Below are positions 13,794-22,079 of a stretch of DNA of 22,079 nucleotides, piece by piece. The notes under the pieces were generated by a model, which saw nothing but the letters and a program-made list of their open reading frames with translations, had not been told where the DNA came from and ran no database searches. Within the stretch, counting starts at the first letter, position 1. Every line of letters begins with the position of its first letter. Origin of the DNA: Gammaproteobacteria bacterium UBA5109 (GTDB lineage: Bacteria; Pseudomonadota; Gammaproteobacteria; Pseudomonadales; Pseudohongiellaceae); contig DHZH01000007.1 of the NCBI GenBank assembly GCA_002414385.1, forward strand, positions 237,687-259,765, in the 5' to 3' direction. The position numbers and the translations under genes are program-made.

Positions 13794-16111
13794 AAATAGG
13801 TATTTAAAGACTGGCTTACCCTGTAAGCCTCAGCAAATGATATTACTTTCTTCCTGGCTGCCATCAGTGCCCTGGAGGCCAGGATATTGATGTCGGCATT
13901 TTCTTCCAGTAAGGCATTGATATTGTCGTCTGGGTCAATCAGTGCATAAATTAATAATTTACCGGAAAAACCAGTCTCTTCACAATGCAGGCAGCCACTT
14001 GATTGATAAAATACGTCTTGTTCTGTTGCCCCCAGAGCTTGAACTACGGCCGGGTCTACTTCTTCATATTCAAGGCAATGTTCACAGTTTTTTCGGGCTA
14101 ACCGTTGTACGATAACCAGAGATAAGAGCTGATTTATTTTCTTGCGATTAACCCCCGGTAAACTGGTTAAATCCGTGTAGGCATCAGCAAAAGTATTCGT
14201 TTCCATGGTAATTAATAATAAACAGTCAGTAAGGGCTTTTTGGAACAATAAATTCCCCACCGAGTCCTCAAATCCTGTGTCTAAAAAAATTGCATCTGGC
14301 TCTTGTAATAAAACATGGTGCATAAAACTGAATACCGGGATATCGGGGAAGTTACACAGATTTATCTGTTCAATACCCCCGATTTGCTGTTCTGTCGGAT
14401 TTTCCAGACTTATAACATGTTGTTTATTGTCACTGACCAGATTAGCAGCAGAATAGTAACTCGTTGTTTTACCGCTTGTTTTAGGGCCTACAACCAACAC
14501 AAGACCTTGCTGATTATTGAGCTTCTGGGTAAATATAGTTGCATCATTCGTCTCAAATCCTAGATTGGCAAGAGACTGGACGGTTCCATCAGCCCCCTTA
14601 AATTGAATTGTAAGACTTTCCCCAAAGTTCGTTGGAAGCATAGAAACAATAAAAGTACTTATCTGGTTTTTATACTGCACACTTGCATGGCCAGCCTGGG
14701 GATGACCATGATCAGTCAGCTCTAACTCAGCCATAACTTTTAGACGATCTACAATGAGACCAAGCAGTGCTTTATGAAAATTAAAAACATTTTCAACCCG
14801 ATCTGCAAAACGGTAGAAAATGTCTACTTTATCTTTACCAGGTTTGAAATGTATTAACTCAGCACGCTTCTCTATAGCATCCAATAAAATACTGTTTATT
14901 GCTTCTATGCTAGGCAAGGCATTAATTAGGTTTAAATAGTTGTCAAATGATTGTATTTTGTTGTTAATTGTATGAATTGAATCGGCATGAAAATCTTCAA
15001 GCAGGTTAAACTTCTCTTCGATTACTTCAGAGCTGTAATATAAGTACAAGGCATGGTCAATATCCTCTTCAGGCGCTATCGCGATTTCAATTTTTTTATC
15101 GGTCAGATCCTGTAGAGAGCTTATTACATCGAAATTTAAAGGATCACTGCAAGCCACAAGTAAACTGTCATTAAATACCTCCAGTGGCAAAACAGATAAT
15201 GATTTTGCGTCTGAATAAGGAATGATATTAAGAGCAGATTTGCTTAGTTTGAACTTTTCAAGAAGTATTAATGGAACACCTAGCTTATTTGCCTGTATCC
15301 GGCTTATTTCAAAACTTGACACAATCCCCATGTCAACCAATATATGCCCCAGCTTCATGCTCTTCTTTTGATGTTGAGCATGTATGGCATGATCAAGTTT
15401 TTCTTTGGATAATAGATTTTCCTGGACCAGAAGGTCGCCAATTTTAATGTTTTTCTGATATTTCTTGGCATCCTGAATTCTTAATATTTTTTCTAAATCC
15501 TCTTCATTGACAAGATCAAACTCAAGCAAAACCTCACCAATCCTGATATTTCTTGATTCATGCTGATTGCGCAGAGCCTCGCTCAACTGTTTAGCATTGG
15601 AAATATTTTTTGATAACAATTCATTACCAATTTTATTCCCAAATGACTGGGTCTTAACAGACTGACGTGGAATAAAATATCTACATATTGAATTATCTTC
15701 AACTTTAAAAATGTGGATACCGCATTCATCAGTAATTTGAGACGCCATCTTCCCTTCCAGAATAGAACCATTTTCCAAAAGCACTTTATAGATTTCACTA
15801 TGCTGCGGAAGCTCTATTCCAGGACGTTTAAAAACATCTGGTATATTTTTTGAATCTATTGGGGATTTATTCAGGAAATATAAATATGCAATTGCTTCAA
15901 AACTGATTTTATTTTCTAAGGATGACTCCTGGTTTTGCAAAATCAGGAACTTTCCCATATAACTGAAATTAAGTAGTTTTCCCTTTAGCTCTGTATTGTC
16001 CTTCAAACAGATAAAGATTGTGTTTTCCACTTCATGGTCGGCATTGAGTCCTAACCAGCAAGGGGGATCAGGGATGGCAATCTTTAATTTACTGTAATCC
16101 GCAGTATTCAT
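13790..16111 (-). CDS. GspE/PilB-like protein with degenerate ATPase motifs
   Basis: The 773-residue cytosolic protein begins with two short repeats of the type 'LKDNTELKGKLLNF' and 'LENGSILEGKM' (about 30-60 and 105-145), which I would tentatively place with small DUF6982-like beta modules. Three MshEN/T2SSE-N-type helical units follow, with IRIGEVLLEF, IKIGDLLVQE and MKLGHILVDM (about 190-280). A GspE/PilB ATPase domain fills the rest. The P-loop GPKTSGKTT (about 541-549) keeps Lys and Thr. The Asp box is ENPTEQQIGGIEQ. The Walker B region reads PDAIFLDTGFED instead of the usual PDxxxxGEIRDxET, losing the catalytic Glu and the Arg. The His box STLHTN is ITMETN. The zinc tetracysteine CEHC...CLHC (about 674-709) is kept. 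It may bind but hardly hydrolyse ATP. No other secretion or pilus gene is nearby. Confidence 0.8.
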   Translation of the reverse strand: MNTADYSKLKIAIPDPPCWLGLNADHEVENTIFICLKDNTELKGKLLNFSYMGKFLILQNQESSLENKISFEAIAYLYFLNKSPIDSKNIPDVFKRPGIELPQHSEIYKVLLENGSILEGKMASQITDECGIHIFKVEDNSICRYFIPRQSVKTQSFGNKIGNELLSKNISNAKQLSEALRNQHESRNIRIGEVLLEFDLVNEEDLEKILRIQDAKKYQKNIKIGDLLVQENLLSKEKLDHAIHAQHQKKSMKLGHILVDMGIVSSFEISRIQANKLGVPLILLEKFKLSKSALNIIPYSDAKSLSVLPLEVFNDSLLVACSDPLNFDVISSLQDLTDKKIEIAIAPEEDIDHALYLYYSSEVIEEKFNLLEDFHADSIHTINNKIQSFDNYLNLINALPSIEAINSILLDAIEKRAELIHFKPGKDKVDIFYRFADRVENVFNFHKALLGLIVDRLKVMAELELTDHGHPQAGHASVQYKNQISTFIVSMLPTNFGESLTIQFKGADGTVQSLANLGFETNDATIFTQKLNNQQGLVLVVGPKTSGKTTSYYSAANLVSDNKQHVISLENPTEQQIGGIEQINLCNFPDIPVFSFMHHVLLQEPDAIFLDTGFEDSVGNLLFQKALTDCLLLITMETNTFADAYTDLTSLPGVNRKKINQLLSLVIVQRLARKNCEHCLEYEEVDPAVVQALGATEQDVFYQSSGCLHCEETGFSGKLLIYALIDPDDNINALLEENADINILASRALMAARKKVISFAEAYRVSQSLNTYL

Positions 16112-16175
16112 ATATTTAGTTTTAACTCAGTAAAATCGGCCCTTTCTCATTGAAACACTTGCTGCTGAGCGAATA

Positions 16176-17408
16176 TTACTGATATTCAATAACCTGGATT
16201 CTTGAGCATGGTTGGAAGTCCGGAATATTTATGGTTGAACTGGGGCTGGTCCCCCAGGGAACCAGCTGTCCCTGTATGGAATCTACGTCACCGGAGTAGC
16301 CAGATACGTAGGTTTCTCCTATGTTCAAGGAATCACAGTTGGGAAGATTATCAACTGAGTAACTTTGCTGGACCATCCGAATCTCATAACTACTGGTGTT
16401 GATGAGATATTCAGATTCGTAAAACCCACTTAATCTGGTTTCATACAAACCTGAAGACTGGCCAAGAGAAAGCTCTTTCAAATCATTTACCGGCACTTGA
16501 TAAGCGATGTCCTCGCCTGTGTCGGAATCTTCTTGCAGAAAAATGGTGTTTCCTTCAGAGCAATTCTGTGAACCGCTCGCTCGACTATAAAAATTTATAT
16601 TTTGATCTGCATTTCCAACAATAAGTTCAGGGGAATTAAAAATAAACGGCTGAACCGGCAATGAGTATTCCTGTTCAAAGACCAGCAGACTATCACCTTC
16701 AAGATAGTGATACTCGTCTATGGCAATTGGGGGCTCGCTTCCCTCGGGAAGGTCATATACTACATTAACGGTCATTTGCTGTGGTATAAGTGCTTGTTGA
16801 TTATTCAAAACACACATTCCTGAAAATGGATTAAATAATGCCTGTTGATACCTGATTTCTTCAATTTCTGTCAGATATTCACTATAGGAACTGTTGTACT
16901 GGTACATTGAAGAAAAATAAATTACCAGGAAGCCAGTGATAACAAAAACTGGCGGCCAAATATATGTTGATGCTTTTCTTACAGCTGCTATTTTGACTTT
17001 ATCAATCGGAACTTTCTGTTTGTCAGCATTGGACCCTTTTTCAGCAACAAAATAAGCACCATTCGCATCCAGGGAAAATCTGGATGGAATCCATTCTTCT
17101 ACACCTGTAACAATAGACGGTTCGTCGCCTGGAAAGTTATAGAAAAGCCATTGATGCTTTTCGTCAAAATAGATATCCGGGAAGTTCTTGCTGCGTAACA
17201 ACTCTGACTTTTTGTAGATTATGAACCATATGAACCCAAGCATGAGAACAATAATCAGGGAAACAATGGATTCACTTGACAGCTGATATTCTGGCGGATC
17301 AGGCTCCTGGACATCAGGAGCTTGAGCTATTTCCATAACTTCATATTCTGAGTAGAAAAAATCCCAAAATGGGTTATTTTCCAGGAGAAAAACAGAATCA
17401 TCCTGCAT
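16176..17408 (-). CDS. two-pass membrane protein with large periplasmic domain, unknown family
   Basis: I do not recognise this 410-residue protein. It has an acidic N-terminus (1-45, rich in Glu, Asp and Pro) and a first membrane span at about 48-65 followed by KK. A cytosolic domain of about 80 residues contains FDEKHQWLFYNFPGD and ends in a basic stretch. A second span lies at about 150-167 (IWPPVFVITGFLVIYF), and a C-terminal part of about 240 residues is predicted to be periplasmic. That part has four cysteines (in GMCV, QNCS, PNCD and QPCS), enough for two disulfides, and many Ser/Tyr/Asn residues. The gene lies 28-32 bp after the cyclase-like gene and 64 bp before the GspE-like gene. 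Its topology could link the cytosolic proteins to the periplasmic protease of the same operon, which is inference. Confidence 0.7.
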   Translation of the reverse strand: MQDDSVFLLENNPFWDFFYSEYEVMEIAQAPDVQEPDPPEYQLSSESIVSLIIVLMLGFIWFIIYKKSELLRSKNFPDIYFDEKHQWLFYNFPGDEPSIVTGVEEWIPSRFSLDANGAYFVAEKGSNADKQKVPIDKVKIAAVRKASTYIWPPVFVITGFLVIYFSSMYQYNSSYSEYLTEIEEIRYQQALFNPFSGMCVLNNQQALIPQQMTVNVVYDLPEGSEPPIAIDEYHYLEGDSLLVFEQEYSLPVQPFIFNSPELIVGNADQNINFYSRASGSQNCSEGNTIFLQEDSDTGEDIAYQVPVNDLKELSLGQSSGLYETRLSGFYESEYLINTSSYEIRMVQQSYSVDNLPNCDSLNIGETYVSGYSGDVDSIQGQLVPWGTSPSSTINIPDFQPCSRIQVIEYQ

Positions 17409-17440
17409 AATTTATGCTGCCTGTTTTCATAATAGTTTAA

Positions 17441-18685
17441 TTATTCCATAGGAGGTCGTATTCTTCTCTCAGTCAAATCGCTAAATACACGTTGTAATTC
17501 AGGATATTTTCGAAAATTATCTCCGGATATTTTTCGAACAACCAGATCAGTTAAGGCGATGACATGTGCATTGCGTTTGATTGAGTTTGAGAAGAATGTC
17601 ATTTCAGCAAAAACTTCTCCTTTACCAAGGTTACCGATAACTTCATTATTATCATCTTTAACCATGACACTACCGGACTCAATGTAAAATATGCTATCTG
17701 GCTCTTCACCTGCTTCAATAATTTTCTCACCAGGTTTTCGCCACTCCAACTGGAACAGGTCTTTCCATTCGTCATCGTCATGTAAATATTTATACACATC
17801 GTAACCTATAGCTTTTAGTAGCTTCTCTGGCAAACTGTGGCCAGCAATACCGGAATTGCTAAATGAGGCAGCAGTGATGTGCATCCCGCATTTGTGGAAA
17901 TCATCATCAGGACTGGGGAACTGGTCAATATAATCAAGAATTCGTTTGGTAGGCAGATCGTCCAGGCCAGTAAGCTTTCTGTATAAATTATTTGCCTTTA
18001 AAAGCAGGTTTCTTGCCTGAAAAAAATCACATTCTATTCCCTTTAACCCGTGACCTGAGAAATAATCCATAGCCTGGTTTTTGATACTTATGAATTCCAT
18101 CAAATGGTCCTCACTAATATCATTGGGGCAGCCATGTAACCCGGGTTTGTATACAGTGTACACATGTATAGGATGAATGAAATTTTTAGGTGTAATTTTA
18201 CCCACACTGACCATATATTTAGTCAATGCAGGATCTGACTCGGAAATTTTTCGATCAATCAGTAACTGGGTCCTGAAGTAATTACATAATTGCTCCAAAC
18301 GGGCAGCAGCAGCAAAAGTATTACCAAAACTCAGGGTATGTTCATCAAACTCGGCTTTAAGTATGCTCCCTGAGTAAATTCCAAGCCGGGTTGGGAGTAA
18401 TTCTCCTGCCTCTGAGGCTTCTGCGACGCGAATTGCAGCATGTAACGGCCGCGTAATACTTTCCGGGTTGTTTTCATCCAGCGGATAAATGCTTACAGAA
18501 GAGTCACCCGCCATTGGCGTGAATTCCACATCTGATTCGAGATTACAAATAAGCGCCTTGAGTTTACGATGATACTTGATAATGAAATCCCTTATGTCAG
18601 AGGGACTCATTGTTGCGGTTAATAAAGAATAGCCCACCATATCTGTAATCTGAGTTGCTGCTTCTCTTTCAAATATTTTTTCCAT
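17441..18685 (-). CDS. class III cyclase-like domain fused to a cyclic-nucleotide-binding domain
   Basis: The 414-residue protein has an N-terminal class III nucleotide cyclase homology domain (about 5-180), a middle helical region (about 195-300) of unknown type, and a cAMP/cGMP-binding cupin domain (about 305-405). The cyclase part keeps both metal aspartates (Asp15 in ITDMVGYS, Asp61 in AGDSSVSIY) and the transition-state Arg129 (AAARLE). The purine-selecting Lys and Asp are Pro57 and Leu118, and the transition-state Asn is Ala125. It may therefore be a poor or inactive cyclase. The binding domain keeps Glu361 and Arg371 of the phosphate cassette (VFAEMTFF...KRNAHV). The longest ORF starts at TTG 18712; ATG 18685 gives the usual short N-terminus of such cyclases and fits the promoter position better. 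It is the first gene of the four-gene operon. Confidence 0.82.
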   Translation of the reverse strand: MEKIFEREAATQITDMVGYSLLTATMSPSDIRDFIIKYHRKLKALICNLESDVEFTPMAGDSSVSIYPLDENNPESITRPLHAAIRVAEASEAGELLPTRLGIYSGSILKAEFDEHTLSFGNTFAAAARLEQLCNYFRTQLLIDRKISESDPALTKYMVSVGKITPKNFIHPIHVYTVYKPGLHGCPNDISEDHLMEFISIKNQAMDYFSGHGLKGIECDFFQARNLLLKANNLYRKLTGLDDLPTKRILDYIDQFPSPDDDFHKCGMHITAASFSNSGIAGHSLPEKLLKAIGYDVYKYLHDDDEWKDLFQLEWRKPGEKIIEAGEEPDSIFYIESGSVMVKDDNNEVIGNLGKGEVFAEMTFFSNSIKRNAHVIALTDLVVRKISGDNFRKYPELQRVFSDLTERRIRPPME

Positions 18686-18712
18686 GATGGGCTTAACAGT
18701 ATTCCCCGACAA

Positions 18713-19015
18713 TTAATAGCATTGAAAAAGTATCAGCATAAGGGGGATAGTATCAAATAAAACCGAACTCTATACTCAACTTGTTTTCCCTAATATAAAA
18801 AAATGTATTTTACCTGCCCGCTGCAAACTAATACTGAAACTCTTTGATATCATTTTGATATTATTAGACTGTAAAGCTCTTCCATGAATAACTTTGTAGT
18901 CACTACTTGGTCTGGATTAAAAAGCCAGATTCAGCAAGCAATTACAATATATTTTTTTCCTTTATTACCCGGATTATTAGAAGAACAGAGTAGCCTGATT
19001 TTTCGCAAGAAAGAT
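18713..19015. other. AT-rich intergenic region between acnA and the cyclase-like operon
   Basis: This 303-bp region holds the promoter candidate at 18729-18756. I find no clear intrinsic terminator for acnA and no convincing ORF. It is clearly richer in A and T than acnA beside it. Confidence 0.5.
18729..18756 (-). promoter_or_regulatory. candidate promoter of the four-gene operon
   Basis: On the minus strand TTGATA (18751-18756, five of six consensus bases) and GATACT (18729-18734, four of six) are separated by 16 nt. Transcription would start near 18722, leaving a leader of about 37 nt to ATG 18685. That supports ATG 18685 over TTG 18712, which would have almost no leader. Confidence 0.45.
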
Positions 19016-21787
19016 TTAGGATGATTCCTGCTTTGCTTTACTGGCGAGCTTACGCAGGACGTAATGTAAAATACCTTCATTCATGTAGTAATCCAGTTCA
19101 TCCAGTGTATCAATTCGACACAGCACTTTGATGTCCTGCTTATCGTGAATGCGCAAAGTCAGTTCGGCGCGGGGTTTAAGTCCGTCGATACCGCTTATGT
19201 CAAACTGCTCTGTGCCGTCGAGCTGCAGTTCACCACGCGTAAGACCGTCCATAAATTGCAGGGGCAGCACGCCCATGCCAATCAGGTTGGAGCGATGAAT
19301 TCGCTCGAAACTTTCCGCAATGACCGCTTTGATGCCAAGCAGGCGAGTGCCCTTTGCTGCCCAGTCGCGTGAGGAGCCGGTGCCGTATTCCTTGCCGGCG
19401 ATGACAATCAGTGGTGTAGCGTTTTTCATATATTCCATGGCGGCATCATAAATACTCATCTGTTTCCCGCTCGGGACATGGATGGTATAGCCACCTTCAA
19501 CACCGGGAACCATTTCGTTTCTGATACGGATATTGCCAAAGGTGCCACGCATCATTACTTCGTGATTACCCCGGCGGGCACCAAAAGAATTAAAGTCTTT
19601 TGGTTGGATATTATGCTCCATCAGATAATGGCCAGCAGGTGAATCCTGTTTGATCGACCCGGCCGGAGATATGTGGTCAGTAGTGACGGAATCTCCCAGC
19701 AGGGCAATACAGTGAGCATTTTTTACGTCTGCTACAGCTTCCGGTTCAAGCTGCATGTCGACAAAGTACGGTGGATTTTTAACGTAGGTTGACTCTTCGT
19801 GCCAGTCATAGGTTTCGCGTTCATTGGCACCACCAAGCGTCTGCCACTGCGCTGGTCCTTCAAAAACATTGGCATAACGGTCAACAAACATTTCCGGCGT
19901 CAGGCTGTCGGCAATAACCTGGCGGATTTCTTCCGGATTGGGCCAGATATCCTTCAGATAAACATCTTTACCGTGCTGGTCCTGGCCGAGCGGTTCCCTG
20001 TAGAGATCAAGCTTCATGTTACCTGCCAGGGCATAGGCAACCACAAGCGGAGGAGAAGCCAGATAATTGGCGCGCACACTCGGATTTATGCGGCCCTCAA
20101 AATTCCGGTTTCCGGACAATACACCGCAGACAATAAGGTCGTTGTTTTCGATAGTCTCACGGATATTGTCATCCAGCGGGCCGGAGTTGCCAATACAGGT
20201 GGTACAGCCGTAACCGACCAGGTTAAAACCCAGGGTATCAAGGTCATCCTGTAATCCAGCTTTGGCGAGATAATCAGTGACAACCTTCGACCCCGGTGCC
20301 AGGGAAGTTTTTACCCATGGTTTGACCCTGAGCCCTTTTTCCAGGGCATTTCGCGCCAGCAGTCCGGCGCCAAACATCACCGCAGGGTTGGACGTATTCG
20401 TGCAACTGGTAATCGCGGCGATCACCACATCGCCATTGCCGAGGTCATGATCTGAATCAACAACTTCATAGCGGGTAAAGTTCGGATCATGGGTATCTGA
20501 CTGCACCGGCTCAATACCAGCCTCATCAGTCAGGCGTTCCTCCTCAGTGTCCGAGGCCTCTTTTTGCAAGCTTTCCTGCAAGTGGTTGCGGAACATATCA
20601 GAGGCATCTGTCAGCCTGATCCTGTCCTGAGGACGCTTCGGTCCTGAGATACAAGGTTCAACATCGGCAAGACTCAATTCCAGCATATCGCTGAACACCG
20701 GGTCGGGAGTATTTTCATCACGCCACAGGCCCTGCTCTTTTGCATAGGCTTCAACCAATTGGATACGGTGCGGGTCGCGCCCGGTAAATTCGAGATAACG
20801 CAGGGTTTCCCTGTCGACTGGAAAAAATCCACAGGTGCTGCCGAACTCCGGGGACATATTTGAGAGTGTTGCTTTATCCGGCAGGCTCAGATGATCGAGT
20901 CCATCGCCAAAAAATTCAACAAATTTACCGACAACTCCTTTTTGTCGCAGCATTTCCGTGACACTGAGAACCAGGTCAGTTGCGGTTGCTCCTTCTTTTA
21001 GCTTTCCGGCTAATTTGAAGCCTATAACTTCGGGGAGCATCATTGAAATCGGCTGACCCAGCATTGCCGCTTCAGCTTCGATCCCTCCCACACCCCAGCC
21101 CAGAATAGCCAGCGCGTTAATCATGGTGGTGTGCGAATCAGTGCCTACCACAGTATCGGGAAAGGCAATTTTCCGGCCACTCTCTTCTTCCTCTTCAACC
21201 CAGACGGTCTGACCCAGATATTCGAGATTGACCTGGTGACAGATTCCTGTACCCGGCGGGACAACCCGAAAATTGTCAAAAGCCTTCTGCCCCCAGCGAA
21301 GGAATTCATAACGCTCGCCATTACGCTCGAATTCACGCGTAACGTTATGCTCGAAAGCAGTCGGGGTACCGAACTCATCAACCATGACCGAATGATCGAT
21401 GACCAGATCGACAGCAGTCTGCGGATTGATTGCCTGCGCCTTGCCACCGAGGGCGACCATTGCTTCACGCATGGCGGCAAGATCAACAACGGCTGGAACG
21501 CCGGTAAAGTCCTGCATCAGCACACGGGCCGGTCGAAAAGGGATTTCCTGATCGGCTTTACCGCCGTTATCGAGCCAGCTTTTCAGGGTGTTAATGACCT
21601 CTTCATTCACTGTACGACCGTCTTCGAAGCGCAGTAAATTTTCCAGCAGGACCCTGAGCGTACAGGGCAGCCGTGAAATATCGCCCAGTTTTTCCTCAGC
21701 GGCCTTAAGACTGAAGTAGTCGTATTCCTTTCCGTCAACGGTAAGGGTCCTGCGGGTTTTAAGGGAGTCCTGTCCGGTATGTGTCAT
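19016..21787 (-). CDS. acnA: aconitate hydratase A
   Basis: The 923-residue enzyme interconverts citrate and isocitrate in the TCA and glyoxylate cycles through a [4Fe-4S] cluster. The three cluster cysteines are in TSCTNTSNP (about residue 461) and GCTTCIGNSGP (about 527 and 530). Other AcnA/IRP-type landmarks are VVDLAAMREAM, VPPGTGICHQVNLEYL, GTDSHTTMINALAILGWGVGGIEAE, GDSVTTDHISPAGSI and the C-terminal swivel domain with GTGSSRDWAAKG and ESFERIHRSNLIGMG. Length is slightly above the roughly 890 residues of E. coli AcnA, mainly because of an acidic insert with EEERLTDEAG near residues 410-425. An AAAGGAAT Shine-Dalgarno lies just upstream of ATG 21787. Full-length and apparently intact. 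Confidence 0.97.
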   Translation of the reverse strand: MTHTGQDSLKTRRTLTVDGKEYDYFSLKAAEEKLGDISRLPCTLRVLLENLLRFEDGRTVNEEVINTLKSWLDNGGKADQEIPFRPARVLMQDFTGVPAVVDLAAMREAMVALGGKAQAINPQTAVDLVIDHSVMVDEFGTPTAFEHNVTREFERNGERYEFLRWGQKAFDNFRVVPPGTGICHQVNLEYLGQTVWVEEEEESGRKIAFPDTVVGTDSHTTMINALAILGWGVGGIEAEAAMLGQPISMMLPEVIGFKLAGKLKEGATATDLVLSVTEMLRQKGVVGKFVEFFGDGLDHLSLPDKATLSNMSPEFGSTCGFFPVDRETLRYLEFTGRDPHRIQLVEAYAKEQGLWRDENTPDPVFSDMLELSLADVEPCISGPKRPQDRIRLTDASDMFRNHLQESLQKEASDTEEERLTDEAGIEPVQSDTHDPNFTRYEVVDSDHDLGNGDVVIAAITSCTNTSNPAVMFGAGLLARNALEKGLRVKPWVKTSLAPGSKVVTDYLAKAGLQDDLDTLGFNLVGYGCTTCIGNSGPLDDNIRETIENNDLIVCGVLSGNRNFEGRINPSVRANYLASPPLVVAYALAGNMKLDLYREPLGQDQHGKDVYLKDIWPNPEEIRQVIADSLTPEMFVDRYANVFEGPAQWQTLGGANERETYDWHEESTYVKNPPYFVDMQLEPEAVADVKNAHCIALLGDSVTTDHISPAGSIKQDSPAGHYLMEHNIQPKDFNSFGARRGNHEVMMRGTFGNIRIRNEMVPGVEGGYTIHVPSGKQMSIYDAAMEYMKNATPLIVIAGKEYGTGSSRDWAAKGTRLLGIKAVIAESFERIHRSNLIGMGVLPLQFMDGLTRGELQLDGTEQFDISGIDGLKPRAELTLRIHDKQDIKVLCRIDTLDELDYYMNEGILHYVLRKLASKAKQESS

Positions 21788-22037
21788 GACTAATTCCTTT
21801 GAAACTAAAAGTGAACACTCAATAGCTGATATTCTTTATAGTAAAATATCTTATCAGACATATCGCTGTCACTTCTTTTTCCTGAACTAATTCACTTTCA
21901 GGTGTGAACTGATGTTAGCAAGCATCTGCTTAAAGGTTCAGATAAGGCATCTCTATTTGCAAGTGCTAAGGAGCAATAAGTGGGAACTTCCCCTGGTCGA
22001 GTGGTTCCATATCCTTGCCTGAGGGCCGCGCATAAAC

Positions 22038-22079
22038 TTACCCTTGCGCGACATATTTGGGTTTTACCCCGATTTCACG
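22038..22079 (-). CDS. possible 3' end of a minus-strand gene (partial)
   Basis: The last 39 bases read as REIGVKPKYVAQG followed by TAA on the minus strand. The composition is protein-like, but 13 residues are too few to identify anything. The competing reading is a plus-strand ORF from GTG 21980, preceded by GGAG (21970-21973), which stays open to the window edge. They overlap, so at most one is likely real. Confidence 0.2.
   Translation of the reverse strand, partial: REIGVKPKYVAQG

Noticed and set aside
13790..16111. Part of a type II secretion or type IV pilus locus
   Set aside because: No GspF/PilC, secretin, prepilin peptidase or pilin gene is within reach, and the ATPase motifs are degenerate.
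12720..18685. Mobile element or prophage carrying the four-gene operon
   Set aside because: The block seems AT-richer than its surroundings, but I found no integrase, transposase, flanking direct repeats or tRNA attachment site.
21131..21637. 168-codon plus-strand ORF
   Set aside because: It is antisense to acnA, which is full-length and strongly conserved.
21980..22079. Plus-strand gene from GTG 21980 running off the window
   Set aside because: It has a plausible GGAG site, but its translation is Arg/His/Pro-rich and not protein-like, and it conflicts with the minus-strand reading at 22038-22079; neither can be settled from this window.

Overview
The window looks like a chromosomal segment of a free-living, probably marine, gammaproteobacterium. 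This rests on ModF, TrmO, the DUF2878/chalcone-isomerase-like/DUF3833 operon, DUF3187 and AcnA, all of which read as gammaproteobacterial, and on an abundance of secreted DUF6152-type proteins. The lineage is inferred from gene content only. I see no rRNA, tRNA, CRISPR array, transposase or integrase.

Layout: (1) 175-5524, housekeeping and conserved genes. These are a ModF-type double ABC ATPase, a retropepsin-like 'ATP-dependent zinc protease' protein, a tightly overlapping minus-strand operon (DUF2878 membrane protein, chalcone-isomerase-like secreted protein, DUF3833 lipoprotein), divergent trmO, and a DUF3187 outer-membrane-type protein. (2) 5568-7483, a secreted SMP-30-like beta-propeller whose leader is almost entirely a 13-bp tandem repeat. 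It converges on a small secreted protein of unknown role across a shared bidirectional terminator. (3) 7616-12390, a cluster of secreted proteins. A two-gene module (DUF6152 protein followed by a CLPQ...CAExN-domain protein) occurs twice on the minus strand, plus a third lone DUF6152 gene, with a divergent LysR regulator in the middle. After predicted signal cleavage all three DUF6152 proteins would begin with His-His-Ser and carry an invariant Asn-Pro-His about 28 residues later, which suggests metal binding. A perfect 28-bp palindrome overlaps the likely -35 region of one of these genes.

(4) 12720-18685, a compact, visibly AT-richer four-gene minus-strand operon that is the best candidate for an undescribed system: a class III cyclase-like protein with a cyclic-nucleotide-binding domain, a two-pass membrane protein with a large periplasmic part, a GspE/PilB-like ATPase, and an HtrA/DegS-type protease. 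The cyclase lacks its base-recognition and transition-state residues. The GspE-like protein keeps its P-loop but has lost the Walker B glutamate and the His box. The protease keeps its full triad. No secretin, platform protein or pilin is present, so this is not a type II secretion or type IV pilus locus; an envelope-spanning signalling and proteolysis relay is the reading I favour, as inference. (5) 19016-21787, aconitase AcnA, then the edge of the window, where only a doubtful gene end is visible.

Several start codons were moved from the longest ORF to a site supported by a Shine-Dalgarno sequence, signal peptide or homology: trmO, DUF3187, SMP-30-like, LysR, two DUF6152 genes and the cyclase-like gene.
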